Shown here piece by piece: positions 50,101 to 62,168 of a DNA stretch of 64,000 bases. The stretch covers positions 29,867,608 to 29,931,607 of the forward strand of contig NC_088300.1 of the NCBI RefSeq assembly GCF_032854445.1. The letters run 5' to 3'. Origin of the DNA: Liolophura sinensis. Lineage: Eukaryota > Mollusca > Polyplacophora > Chitonida > Chitonidae. The notes beneath the pieces were generated by a model, which ran no database searches, was not told the DNA's origin, and saw only the letters and a program-made list of their open reading frames with translations. The position numbers were made by a program, and so were the translations under genes. Position 1 is the stretch's first letter; each line of letters opens with the position of its first letter.

Positions 50101-50859
50101 TTTGGGATAAAAGCACGCCACATCACGAGGAGACTATGAGCAACATAAGCTCAGAACAGAAGTCTCAAACACAAGAATAGTGCGTGACCAAAAGCTTACT
50201 TGGTGTGTGATCGTACATCAAAAACAAAGCTTTCACAATGACCTCGTCAAAAAGCAGTTCATGATACAGAAATCTCATGAATCTTTTCCCATGAAAAGAG
50301 GCGAATCCGCAGACTACAGATTGCAAAATAACGCTTGCCAGCTGGGCTATATATGTGCTTAGACAACATTCAAGAATCCTCTAGTTTCGATTTACATAGA
50401 CAATAAACATGCTTACAACAATCCATAGGTGATTCTCGAAAGGTCGACCTATTTAACATAGAGAAAAACTACATGTGTATACACTGACAGCGAGCATCCA
50501 GAAAGATCGCTTGATTTATAGGACCTGGTACGGCAACACGGAGAATTGGCTCCAGATAGATACGATAAGAAAGTGCAAATTTCAAAATCCCTGCACAATA
50601 CTGTAAATTTCCAAATCAGAAGTATAAAACGTGACCAAACCGTCCATAAAGTTGCATGGCCATAGAAGAGATGGTTGCTTAGTAATAACCCGCCATGAAT
50701 GCTCTCTCTATCAAAGGCGAAATACAATGTCTATTACAATAAAGCATATTTCAGTGTTACTGGAGTCGTGTAGCATTTTTTGAGCGCATGTTTGGAGCTT
50801 TATAAATCTCACGCTTGTCATATAACAGGAAAAGAAGGGTAACTCAGAACTGAAAAACT
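50101..50859. other. No recognisable gene
   Basis: May hold the eroded 5' part of the RT relic that follows, but I could not identify a conserved block. Confidence 0.45.
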
Positions 50860-51800
50860 GAGAAAAAACCCCATCGATCTGCTGACAAAAAAAATCATTC
50901 CGCAATTCAAAACAAGTCTTGAGAAATACAGCAGTGCTACATGCCCTTATAGAACTTCATCTTATGTTATCGTCCCAGTTGACAAAGGCCCTAATAATAT
51001 AATTTCCATCTGCCGAAAATATTATTGCAAAGGTCTTGTAGAAGAAATAAACTAGATTCAAGAAGAATTATATTTAAAAGTTCCAGTGCAGTAGCCTGTC
51101 CTTTGAAAGACCAAAACAATCAGCTTACTAAGGCGGAGGATTAATCCTGACGAGGGACTGTTATCAGGGTTAATAAGGGTAAGGAATTGTAATAAAGATT
51201 AATCCTGATGAGGGATTGTAATCATGATTAATCCGTCGCCTTAGTAAACTGATTGTTTTCGATGTTTAATAGGACAGGTCATCATTTCATAAATGTCAGA
51301 GCTCACAATGTATTTTATTTGGTTCGAAACCCTATTGAAGTTCCCATTCTTGAAAAGTTGCACTGTTTATAAAAGTACTCATAGAAATTTCTGATAAATA
51401 ACATCGTCGTGAAATACAACAGCGTGATATGATGCAGCCAACAGCTTATATAGATATTTCAATGGTAACTAAATGCGTATCCCAATTAGCAGGTCTATAC
51501 TTTTTCAGATATGAATACGACAGTATGCAGAATATGTTGAAAAACAATCAACTTGAAAAACCGCTGCATTAAATTCACCATACCTAATCCTGACGGTAGA
51601 TAATCCCTATATAAACGTAAATATACCCCAGTTCACCGGAATTAAGAGAGACTACTGATTTCCTTAATGGTACATCTTATCGGTTTTTATATATTAATAA
51701 ATCCGACCTGGACTTCCTCTTGCGTCGATTGTATTGTAAGAGAGGTGTCTTGATTTGATGGAGTGGAAATAAATTTTAAGAAGGTTCTGTGAATTTCTAG
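50860..51800 (+). pseudogene. Penelope-like RT relic split by a foldback element
   Basis: The N-terminal block YVIVPVDKGPNNIISICRKY (about 50965-51025) matches the start of the same RT family as 3060 and 14519. After the foldback insertion, RYEYDSMQNMLKNNQL appears near 51500, and RETTDFLNGTSYRFLYI near 51645-51695. The catalytic YxDD box and C-terminal signature are not seen. Frames are broken throughout. Confidence 0.65.
51095..51278. mobile_element. Foldback element, 184 bases, long inverted repeats
   Basis: Arms 51113-51146 and 51226-51259 are 34 bases each with three mismatches. Weaker pairing extends outwards to 'cctgtcc' (51095) and 'ggacagg' (51278). Inside are two tandem versions of 'gattaatcctgatgagggat'. 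No clear target duplication was found. Likely a short non-autonomous DNA element sitting inside the RT relic. Confidence 0.8.
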
Positions 51801-52166
51801 AAAGTTCCGCCGTTATTGAATTCAATGGTACTGAGTGACAGTCAATCCAGTCAAGTACAGATAAGGTCATATAAGGGACAACAACATGTGTCTTTTGCAG
51901 ATTGGAGAGATATTGTTTATATTGTATACGGTTAAATACCCACAGTTTGGTATTTTTGAACTAGCGCTGTTCGTCGTGTTTTGTTCCATGGCCTTTACAG
52001 GGGATTCCTTAGTAGATACATGTATACTTAGTATGTTCTCAGAATTGTTTAGTTTTTCTGATACTTCTTTCTGTAAAATATGTAAAATCTGAACAACAAT
52101 GTAACTATAAAGGAAAGAATTTCAGAGAGAATTCCAGATCGCACAATCCCAATCTCGGAGAGGGTG
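51801..52166. other. No recognisable gene
   Basis: The frame 51886-52092 is hydrophobic but not recognisable. Confidence 0.45.
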
Positions 52167-52364
52167 TTTCCTAGATTTTCCTGGTTTTATTGCTATTCCA
52201 CGATTCCCGTCCTTTTACTGCATAGCTATTCCACGATTCCCGTGCTTTTACTGCAATGCTGTTCCAGAATTCCCGTGCTTTTTACTGCATGGCTATTCCA
52301 CAATTTCCCTGCTTTTCCTGCTTTGCTATTTTACGATTACCGTACTTTTACCGCATTGCTATTT
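52167..52364. repeat. 33-base minisatellite, about six units
   Basis: Units of the type 'ctattccacgattcccgtgc' followed by 'ttttactgcatag' repeat every 33-34 bases from 52193, preceded by one degenerate unit from 52167. Confidence 0.9.
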
Positions 52365-52372
52365 AGGCCTTG

Positions 52373-52580
52373 GTGGCAATAAATGGTGTATGACGCCTTC
52401 GTGTGCTGGAGGCAGCTTTCCTTCCACGAGTATGAAATGCATGGGTCTGTCACAAATTACCAAACATTTGCCAAATAGCGGTCGTTTACCCTAGGCACCC
52501 CCCGTTTCCAGGATCCATAAAACCGACTGCAGTCGTAAAAGTTGAAGTATGGCGTTAAACAAAAGCTCAATAAATGAATG
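52373..52580 (+). mobile_element. SINE-like 3' portion
   Basis: 'ccataaaaccgactgcagtc', then 'agttgaagtatggcgttaaa', then a tail ending 'aataaatgaatg'. This is the shared SINE 3' module attached to a body different from SINE-A. Confidence 0.65.
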
Positions 52581-53637
52581 AGATAAGACCACTGGGGACT
52601 GCTTATCGGAGGCAATTCTTGAAAAACATTGAAAGCTTAGGGATTCCAGATATTCTCTTTACGAGGACGGGACTGAATCAGCACATCATATTGTGTCCTA
52701 GTGTAGAGCACAAGTCACATCTGGCCCCTCTTGGAGAAGTATTTCTGAATGCTGAAAGTATTTTGAGTAGATTTAGCCCACAACTGCGAATGTAGGGCAG
52801 ATCATTTGTCCTCCACCGATAAGGCGTACAGACATGTTCGTGACACTCAAATTTAGTCATTCAGTTTGCTAACAATGGGTTCATTGTATTGTTATTATGT
52901 TGAGTAACTTTCAGCAAAACATGTTGCCGCTAAAGCAAAACCTTAATTTGAGTAGCACCGTATATAAAGAAGGTATATTCTTATTTTCATGTGTTAGCTG
53001 GGTATCATGAATAAAACATTCAGGTAAAATCCCGTGAGCATATTATAGGGGCTTATACGCTTAGGTCTAACACTGACACGTTGAAATAACGCTATTTCCG
53101 TATGAGATATGAAATGTTTACAGAGGGAATAGTTTCGGTTTTGGAGAAGAATACGCAATGCTTTCCCAATTCAATACCGAGACTAATACAAACAAAAAGC
53201 AATCACGATTTTTTCTTGAGAACATAAAAAGCGAAAGTCAAGACGTGCGAGAAAAAACATTAAAATGAACGCTGATAATACGCTGGTTTCGAGAAACCAT
53301 GTTACGACAACAGAATGACATCGCTTTGTGACATGACCTTGTCCGTTTACGACAAAGTAGGGCCAGTTTTCCAGTTTTAACATGGGGCCGATTGTAGATT
53401 ATAGAAGATTACTTTAAAAAATTAGATAATTCTTCTTAACCATGTTGCTGAGAGGGTATGGGTCTCCAGTATTGAAAAAGATAATGATGTTCCCCCAGTA
53501 CTTAGCTGAAAACACGAACACTGCTGAGCCAATACAGGAGCTTTTTATTGCTTGTAAAGTTATTATGGGTTATTCAAAGTATAAATCCGAATCCATCGCG
53601 TAAATTAGAAAGAAAAACAATTGTTTGCATCAATTCT
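52581..53637. other. No recognisable gene
   Basis: Frames 52574-52795 and 53183-53383 are not recognisable. Confidence 0.45.
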
Positions 53638-53790
53638 CTTCATGCTGATTTACAAGTGCTTAACGCTGTGCTCAAGAATTGTTCACATATAAAACGGCGG
53701 ACAGGTACATGGGTGCCTGAAAAAATATCTTGAATTAAAGGAATAGACGAAACAGCGAGAGCTGGGATCGAACACACGACCTCATTGATC
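53638..53790 (-). mobile_element. Degraded SINE (reverse)
   Basis: In reverse, a box B-like 'gttcgatcccagct' is followed by a body and ends in the shared module ('ttcttgagcacagcgttaag'). Confidence 0.6.
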
Positions 53791-54167
53791 AAAAATTAAA
53801 AATCATAGGCTGAAATATGTTATACCAGGTCCGATATTTGTATAAGATCTCGTAAACCATGAAGGGACGTTCCAAATCGATAATCGTATGATCCATTTCC
53901 AGAACAAGGTAAAACACCAGTTAAAACAGGAATATGTAAAAATTGATGCAATATATAAATAGTCACTAAAGCTGGTAACATGCAAACGACCCCAGCCAAT
54001 ATAGTAGTCCAATTTTGATTTCAAACACGTAGTTAGGCCGTGAATAAAGTTCAGGCCGAGTACAAATATTATAGGTATTTCAGTCCCGTTTTGCAAGTGT
54101 TCAGGAAAATATTATGAATGGTAATGCAGTCTATAGCCCCAGGTTGAGCGAAATTAGATACAGGTAC
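53791..54167. other. No recognisable gene
   Basis: The reverse frame 53803-54096 is not recognisable. Confidence 0.45.
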
Positions 54168-54375
54168 GGGCCTCCATGGAGCAATGGTTAGCGTGACAGC
54201 AAGGGGCAATGAACCACGAGCCTTTCCCCAATGTGATCGCTGTGAACCCAAGTCCAGCTCATGCAGGCTTACTCTCTGACCCTACGTGAGAAGGAGTTCC
54301 ACCATAATGCTGGCCGTCGTCGTATAAATGATATATTCTTGAGTACGGCGTAAACATTTATCAAAAAAAAAATAA
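54168..54375 (+). mobile_element. SINE-A (forward), internally deleted
   Basis: tRNA-like head ('ggcctccatggagcaatggt', box A; 'tgaacccaagtccagc', box B), shortened body, then 'tataaatgatatattcttga' and an A/TAAA-rich tail. Confidence 0.88.
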
Positions 54376-55079
54376 ATAGATACAGCTGGGCTCACCTTTG
54401 AAACAAATCGACAGACGGTTCGAATGCTTTGTACGTATTTGCAAACCAGATATATATAGCGCTGAAAATCGAAGATCTGCCAACAAGCAATAGACTACTT
54501 TGTGCGTTCTTAGTTCAAAATAGAATGACAAGCTGAACACTCACCTTAACACTTGAAATATTCGTTCATAAATGTTGGGTGTTGTAGATTTTCAGTGTGA
54601 TCATACAACGCGACGTCACATGCATAATTCTAGGCCTACCAAGAGGGCACAAGCTCACTTGGGCCCATGTTGATTATATACATTCTACTAGTTTTAATTT
54701 TTGTCAGATAATGTTCTTTTGGTATTTAAAAATAAAGCATGTCCGTCTTCCTTTAACTGTACCTTGTTTGAGAAGTAAATTTCTGGAAGAGATTAGACAA
54801 GGTATTTAAGGATTCCAAGGAAGTATCGTCTCGTCGTATGGTTTCAGTTTTCCCCACATCGATCATATGCAGATATCTCTTGCTATAATGTAGTCCATAG
54901 GCACTATCAATGCACAGCTTCTGATATTTGATATCCCTGTTTGCTTTGGCATATTAAGTTTTGGAAATTTAAAACTTTACTACTCTTTAGTTTTCTTCTC
55001 GGTAGACAATATGCAACACTACAATGATAACAATCTATACCTCCAATGAAAGCGAATCACCAGTCATACGTCACCCGTG
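54376..55079. other. No recognisable gene
   Basis: No coding or repeat signature recognised. Confidence 0.45.
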
Positions 55080-55420
55080 ATTATTTGTATTTTACCCCAC
55101 AACAAAGCCCTGACGAAGTTCGAAGTAGCTCATCTAGTTAGGTGAGCAAGTCCTACCCATCTGCCCGGGTTCAGCTCCTGCAATGGTGAGGGAATTTGTA
55201 GATCTGTGGATGTCACGGGTCGGAACAGTAAACAATCTACAGCGTTCGTTCGCACCAACATGGTACATAAGTCTGTACGTCAGACATGGGAAAGTTTGTC
55301 AGTAACTTGCCTAAGGTCGATGGTTTATCTCAGGCCCTCCGGTTGGCTCCACTCAAAATACTAACCGATGTGGTAAAAGTGAAAATTCTTGAGTATGGAA
55401 AAACCTGGCCGTGTGTTAAT
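55080..55420 (+). mobile_element. SINE-C-type, with tRNA-like head
   Basis: Head: 'tagctcatctagttaggtga' (box A-like) and 'cccgggttcagctcctgc' (box B-like), about 55124-55180. Body: 'tgtcagtaacttgcctaagg'. 3' module: 'aagtgaaaattcttgagtat'. The forward open frame 55286-55492 is generated by this SINE and is not a gene. Confidence 0.75.
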
Positions 55421-55654
55421 ACAAAGGATATGAATGGAGTAGGCCTAATCGATATACTCCTAGAAGAGTTCGTAGACAGGTTTCTGACTTAAGTACACAT
55501 GTACTTCATATTTCCCTTCACATTTTGCCAGACAGGCTGATATATCATGGAAAATGCAGGATGCTGTGTCCCACTGAGACGATTACTGACGTTATTATCT
55601 CCGCCCTGAAGTCAGCACTCACTCAGCTGCCGTATAAAATGTAATACAAAAGAC

Positions 55655-55755
55655 AACATCGAATGTAATCCAGTGCATTGACGACAGCGTGATAGTTGGT
55701 AGAGATTATTAGAGATGTTCATGTATATACTTAAATAGTAGCAATTTACCGCCCT
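55655..55755 (-). repeat. Rep-1 fragment (reverse)
   Basis: Reverse complement carries the 5' part ('gtaaattgctactatttaag') and the 'cgctgtcgtcaatgcactgg' region. The middle is deleted. Confidence 0.6.
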
Positions 55756-58700
55756 TTCCCCTCCAGAAACATCAGGTAAAAATAGTGATGTTAATTACAA
55801 TTTATTAGACACCAACGGTCTATAATTAATCAATATTGCAAGATTTTGTAACATTTTACACTGGTATCTTTTTGAGTTGTAGCGAAACACTATGCATAAA
55901 ACACAACACTGTGAAACACTATACATGCATCACGAATTTCTGTGAAGAGGCTTCAGTTACTATGTAACCTTGGGCTACAGTCCATGTACACTGCAAAAAT
56001 TAGAACTAAACTTCACCTGCATATATTTATATAGTAGAGTGCATGCCTTTTCAATGTGTTTGATCTAAAGAGAAAATGTTGCTCTTCCCCAGGGAGGTAT
56101 CGATGACGCCCTGTAATCACAGCATTAAACGTATAACGACTTTGCTTATTGGCTTCCCAAAAACGAATTATTTGGCTGACTTTCTATATCCTTTGGGTCA
56201 TCACAAAACCAGTTTCCCATCATTTCATATTCATCCTCAGGTGATTCATCAATACGTGATGTTTCGCCCAGATCACATCAATCATACCAACCTACTCCTC
56301 ATGCATCATCTGGCTGTGAGTGTTCCAAATCACTTAAGAGTATTTTCTACTGGTGCACTGTATCTGGACAGTACTGGTCACAGAAACACGTTTGTGTTCA
56401 TTGTGACATTCAACCTGCTGTATGTCATTAAAGGACAAATATAGTCTTGCCCAGAAGAATTCACGCGTAAGAGCTCAGGTGACATATCTTGCAAATGAAT
56501 AGGACAGTGGTATCAGACAATAAATATACAATACATAACGATAAGACTCTATATACTCTATGAGATTTGTTCTCAGAATGGAAGGACTGCAACCAGGGAA
56601 CGTTGCCTGACTTTATATTACATTGTGCAATATTGTCACATCGTTGAATAAAGACGATACGCATGCTTTTATTTGTCACGTATTGCAGATTCTTTTCACC
56701 ACTGATAATACTAATTAAAATCCATTCTACTTCCATTAAGTCAAAATCGAGAATAACCACGTTTTAAGGAAAGCCACTAAGTTTTTAGCAAGGTAACCAG
56801 AGACTTACACGTGCCCCTGATTAAGCCTTTGTCATACACCGAGCTTACCCCATCACAAGTATCCACTGATATGCCTTTGGTGGTAGTATGGTATTAATAG
56901 CGCTAATTGTAGCGTATCTGTCTGCATGTGTTAGCAAACCAGCTCTTTGTAGGGATAATGTTTAAGTAACTGAAAGGCCGTAGTTCCAGCTGTGGTTATA
57001 ATGTCATCTTCGATCTAGGTCACGCTTTCAGCTGCTGTACCATTCCCTGGTAAGGTCGATGTGCAATACGTATGTCCCCTTGGTCAATCCCCTAGATTGA
57101 TGACCATCCGGACGAGAGATCCCATTCCCCGTGTACAGCCGGAAAAGTTTCCAATTACGCTTGAAGCCTCATTTATATTCTCTCTGTCTCTAGCGTCGTT
57201 CATTGTATCTTACAGCTCACCCCAACCCACCCCCTCTTAAAATAATAGGCCAGTTTATGAAGAAATCGTCATCAGACCAAGTTCGCACACAACAGCCCCT
57301 ATATTTTGCATAAATGCATTTTGTCAAGTCAGACAGCCTTTGGAGTGTGCACGTCTGTTGCAATATATAACAAAAAATTAATATTTTTAAAGCCAAACCG
57401 ATTCAGACTGTCCTTGCTATAACATCATGTAATAATTTTTGCAAACGGCTTTTGTAAACAAAGTTATTCATACTGTCTTCAGATACATGATTGTTGCACC
57501 ATTTATATTTTACAACTGCCGTTTACAACAAAATCGTGTAAGTCATGCTGCAAATGTTATTTCGCTACAAAGAATGTGACAGCCTTCTGTGATCTAATGT
57601 ACCCTTCTGCAAAGTTAGCAAAGATAACTCGTCAGACAGCAGACAGTTACACAGTATATTTGTCTACCATATGTTTTCACAACCAAACCATACCAGAAAA
57701 TGCTATTTCACTGCAGCGCGTATGATCCGAGTGCATCCTCTGATGCTGTTCGCTGTACTTTTTTTATATTAGGAATGTACATTTGATTAATACATCACAC
57801 CAATCCGTGTTCAAAGACTTCAAAATGACTTCAACGATGACCTCCTTGGTATACCCTATGGCCTATGGGGGATCTTCTCCCCAAAGAAATGCTATGTCAC
57901 CACTGCCGTCACGATTGCAGGTTACTTAATTCCCAGACTGACCACTGACACAAAGCCAATTTTACGGCGGAAGACGAAAACGGAAAGCCTTTTCTGTACC
58001 TTTACATGTTAGGACAAATCTTAACTTAAGTATTAAGAAATGAAAACCTAACGTTTCATGCCCCCTGTAACATACTCCTGTGATCGTCGAGCCCGCCGGT
58101 GGGCTTTGGTTTTGCTCAGGTATTGTTTTTGCTTATCCTGTACAGGAATCAAAAGGGTGTTTGGCTTGATGTCCTACACACTGATTATCCATGGCAATAA
58201 ACCTGCTGCCCGTTGACGGGCCCACATCGGCCGTATATACTCTATGTGTTAATATTTCAACAGGGCCAGGCGAGTTCCCCTTGGAGGCCTGTAAGCCATA
58301 ATTATTCTATTGGTAAATCAATAAAGGTTCTACTTTCCAATGGGTTTAGTTTCGTCTCACCCGTTTCATACCTACAGAATTGTATCGTGCATGGTATCTG
58401 AAAAACGACTTCTCCAGCATGTACTGGGCCTAGTTTCACAAAGGTGTTTTACATGTGCGAAAATTGCATATATTGAACAATGGTACGGTCAAAGAGTTTC
58501 GTACGACAATTTTTTTATGGTACATTTGTGTGTAAAACTTCGCCCAGGTTCGCGACAGCAGACAACCAGAGGAAATTAACGCTAGTATTGTGCTGTGTTT
58601 CCACGGACATGCAATTGCATTTGCGATTACTCCTTTGTTTATTATCTAATTCCTCCAAAATAAGGGAATTACATAAATACACTAGAGTGTTTACTAGAGC

Positions 58701-58931
58701 GTAAACTACCGACCTCTGCTTAGCTGGGTTCCTAACAAACCCTAACACTTGTATTCAGTCTAGGAGTCGAGCGACCGTGGCTAAAACAACGCCTTAAACA
58801 ATTGAGTCAGTGGCAGTCCTCAAAACTTAATAGAAACCCCCCGGATAAAGTATTATAAAAACGGTAAAAGCGGCCGTGCTCTATTTGTTGATTATTCCTT
58901 AAAGACGTACAGAAGAATTTTTCCCTTAAAA
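55756..58931. other. 3.2 kb with no recognisable gene
   Basis: The frame 56076-56444 (122 codons) starts with ATG but has no motif or composition that convinces me. Others are shorter. No repeat family recognised. Confidence 0.5.
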
Positions 58932-59215
58932 AATGGCGGTCAGTTTTATGGGTGGGACAAACCGGAGTGCCCTTGGCAAATTACCGACGAAAAACATCAT
59001 ATTAGTGGGATGACAATTGGTCTTCAACAAACATTAGCTATCGCAAACGGCCATGTTGGTGTCGTCGACCTCTCGTTGTCACCAAGGCCCAACAAGCAGT
59101 GAAGGCGAGGGGTGTCTACAAATTACCTGTCCCAAGCCTGGTTTAAACCCTCACCTCTTGCATCATAAGGATTGAAAGATAAGTTACTATAACCATTGGA
59201 CTACAATGCACTTTA
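58932..59215 (+). mobile_element. SINE-C reference copy
   Basis: Starts 'atggcggtcagttttatggg' and continues with 'aaaccggagtgcccttggca', 'acaattggtcttcaacaaac' and 'cctcacctcttgcatcataa'. It is the clearest copy of the family in the window. By position, the last part ('tttaaaccctcacctc') may be a box B remnant in an unusual location. Confidence 0.65.
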
Positions 59216-60182
59216 CCATTTACATAACTTTTGATATCAAGTATCACACTAATGTGGCAGTTTTACTTTTATTGTAGTTAACGTTTGTTAATGTTTTGGG
59301 TGTGTGCAGTTCGTTTGAGACTGGAACCCTAAAAATCCTGTTATCTGTTAATGTGAAAACTGCCAGATTTAATTTATATTATTACCACTACGTAACATCT
59401 AAATCGGCTGAAGATCAGACCTTAGAAAACAGTTCTATAAAACTGCGACACGATTCCGAGCATAAGTTTAAAATCCGCTTAATAAAAGTTTAATCAGCTT
59501 AAAGCCTTAACCGAATCTACCCTTGGGGGGTAGGGCGTCTGTTTGGAAATTAAGAATCTTGCCCACCTCCGTGGATAGGCTGTAAAAACCTGTACTTAAT
59601 GAAATCCTGTCGCGTTCACAGGTGATTTTAGATTTTCAACAGTACTCAGTGACAGGAAGTAATTTGACATATACACAACTCAGTACAGGTGATTAATTAG
59701 GAGACGGCTACCACATGAGATAGTGGTAAAAGCAATTTCCACTGATTAGCGTTAAAACCCAAATTTGTTACCTCATTTTCAATTGCGCATGCGTAAAAAC
59801 AGTTCTTCTATGTGGGCTGTAATCTGCCACCTGAATTCAATGTCTCGTGCGCGAAATTTGTTGGACAAAGTTACATACGCGTACCATCCAACTTTGCATA
59901 GTTACTCATCTTCACGGAAAAGTGCTTTATAACCATAACCTTTTGTCTGCCTGCTGGAAACGCTTCAACGAAACGATTTTTGACTTATGTCAAATTTTAA
60001 AAACCTTGACAGAATAATGAGTTCGTGGTTCTAGGAGGTTCAAAATTGGATAGGTCTGTTTTTCAATTTTATTTCATAGGATATAAAATGAATCACATTT
60101 CAAATTTTGACTTAAGTTTGTTGACACACAGTAAAATTAAGGGTCCGAATCACTCCTATCGTTTATTTCTTTTAGCCAGTCG
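59216..60182. other. No recognisable gene
   Basis: The frame 60025-60237 runs into the MITE that follows and is not credible as a gene. Confidence 0.5.
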
Positions 60183-60441
60183 CCTATATTCAGCTATCTG
60201 TAAAATCAGTCATACTCGCCACCAGAATCGCCTTTAGTCAGTGACACGTAACAAGCTCTACCATATGGATATGTTGGAAGTCCATATTCTTGCATAGAAA
60301 ATAAAGTTAGAGCACTGCTTTTCTAACTCATAATCTTAAACTTCATAATTTCGGTGTCGACGGCAAAAACACTCATTGCTTCGGGCTACGTCATAATTTT
60401 GCTAAAGAGTATGCCTGATTTTACAGATAGCTGAATATAGG
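60183..60441. mobile_element. MITE with 35-base terminal inverted repeats
   Basis: 60183-60217 and 60407-60441 are inverted copies differing at one base; the arms start 'cctatattcagctatctgta'. The interior is about 189 bases with no coding frame. A convincing target duplication was not seen, so the transposase family is unknown. Confidence 0.75.
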
Positions 60442-60879
60442 AAATAATCTATAACATGCAATTTTAGACTCGACCAGAAATTTACATGTTACGATCTTCT
60501 CTCACATCTCCCTCTAGTCGTCGAACGAAGTCAAAATTTTGAGAACAGCTACAATTCAAACATTTCACTCCAGAAAGTTTCAATTTTTTGCCTATTGATT
60601 CAGAACACTGTTCCAACCACAGTTTGAACTCTTTCCCAATCTGAATTTGACTTGCCAAGCCCAAGCAATTTATGACTTAAGTGATAAATTACTTGACAAG
60701 TACAGCCCCTGGATATTAGTTCTCCGTATCAGATATAACTGGGGAAGACTTGTTCTCACAAGTTCTCCCCATAGAGTTGTTCATTTGGACATTTATATGA
60801 CGAAAGTTTTCTTGGTAAACAAAATAAAAATGAAAAAAACACATCTTTGTCCTAAAATGATTAGATAGTCTTCAACAGT
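60442..60879. other. No recognisable gene
   Basis: No coding signature recognised. Confidence 0.45.
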
Positions 60880-60985
60880 GATGCAGAAGTTGGATGGAGA
60901 AATTAGAGTAAAGACGGCAGTGTGATAGTTAACAAACTTGACTGACGAAATCCGACCACTTGTCAATACTCTGTGATAGTGTGCA
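60880..60985 (-). repeat. Rep-1 fragment (reverse)
   Basis: Reverse complement matches the Rep-1 middle ('tgacaagtggtcggatttcg', 'actatcacactgccgtcttt'). Confidence 0.6.
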
Positions 60986-62168
60986 TGTAAATGTATTCGT
61001 TCCGCTATTTAGTTATTGTAGACATGAGGAAAACGTGTACTTATTATAATGTTATGTGACTTTTGATAATGTTAAATATTCTACAGCCCAAATTCTCTTC
61101 GGTAGTATGTGTGAATTTGTATTGTTTATTTATAATTGTACAGGCAGAACACTGAGCGCAAAGTCAGGCATAGCCAGGATGTTACGAGCTCTTTATAGCT
61201 CAGTTATGCAAAGCAGTGCGTGTTAGCGCATTATGTCCCTCTTGGACAGGATGACAAATAAAGAAAATCTGAGGTTGAGAAATTCTCTGAGAGCACTAGA
61301 GTGTGTGAAAACACAAAAGTGTGTGGAAATAGTGTTGATGAGATTTTTCAACTTTGTCGATTCAAACATTGATATATACCTCTGACTAAATGAAGACTGA
61401 ACGCCAAAAGTAAACAAGGCATCAGTACATCAGTAAGTTTTTTTGTGTACCCGGAAAGTGAGACGAAATATTTATTTCCTACTTACTTATGTTTTAGCAT
61501 CGTCATAGCTTTGTTTTTCTATTTCTTATGTTGTTTATATCATAACATTATATCATACAAATGACTTAACTATTTCAGATTTCTAAATGCTTGATCGGGT
61601 GGCGTTGCTGTATGACTGGAGAATCCGTAAAAGGGGCAAAATTTAAAGTCCCGTTAAATTTTAATGTACATATTCATACTTGAATCTCTTTACCTGTACT
61701 GACACGGTTTTTGATCTGCTTGAGGATTGGTTATAAATACGAAATAAAGCAACCACGCCATGTACAGGCGAATGAAATCACAGCGGCTCATAAAAGACAC
61801 CTGGGAAGAGCTTACAGACAGAGAGTTATAGACAGGTGCAGTGTTCAGATGTACATGCTGTCTCGTCTGACAGCAGCATTGATCCGTCGCCTCACGAAGA
61901 TCCCAGACAGGATGAGCCAGCTATCTTTCAGCGCACGGCTTCGTTCCTGTATGAACGAATGAGAAGTCATTCCCTGGTTTTGCGCATTTACTTGTGATGC
62001 TAGCGGTACACAGTCCATGTATCCATATATACGTATCACTGCTATGTTATGACTGCCACAGTTCGCAGGTAGCGGAGACGTCGGGACGAATCCAGCCAAG
62101 AATCACACAGAACGGCTGTTCCATGGACATTCTTGCATTCTTATCCTTATCTGTAAACCTGTGATACA
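60986..62168. other. Upstream of the opsin-like gene; no recognisable coding
   Basis: Any promoter and 5' untranslated exon of the opsin-like gene should lie here. From about 61780 the sequence is less AT-rich, which might mark transcribed 5' sequence. I see no secure TATA box. Frames 61711-61962 and 61845-62099 are not recognisable. Confidence 0.45.

Noticed and set aside
55286-55492. 68-codon forward frame that looks protein-like
   Set aside because: It coincides with the body and 3' module of a tRNA-headed SINE.
56076-56444. 122-codon frame as a host gene
   Set aside because: No motif, no neighbouring exons, His- and hydrophobic-rich composition common in random AT-rich frames.
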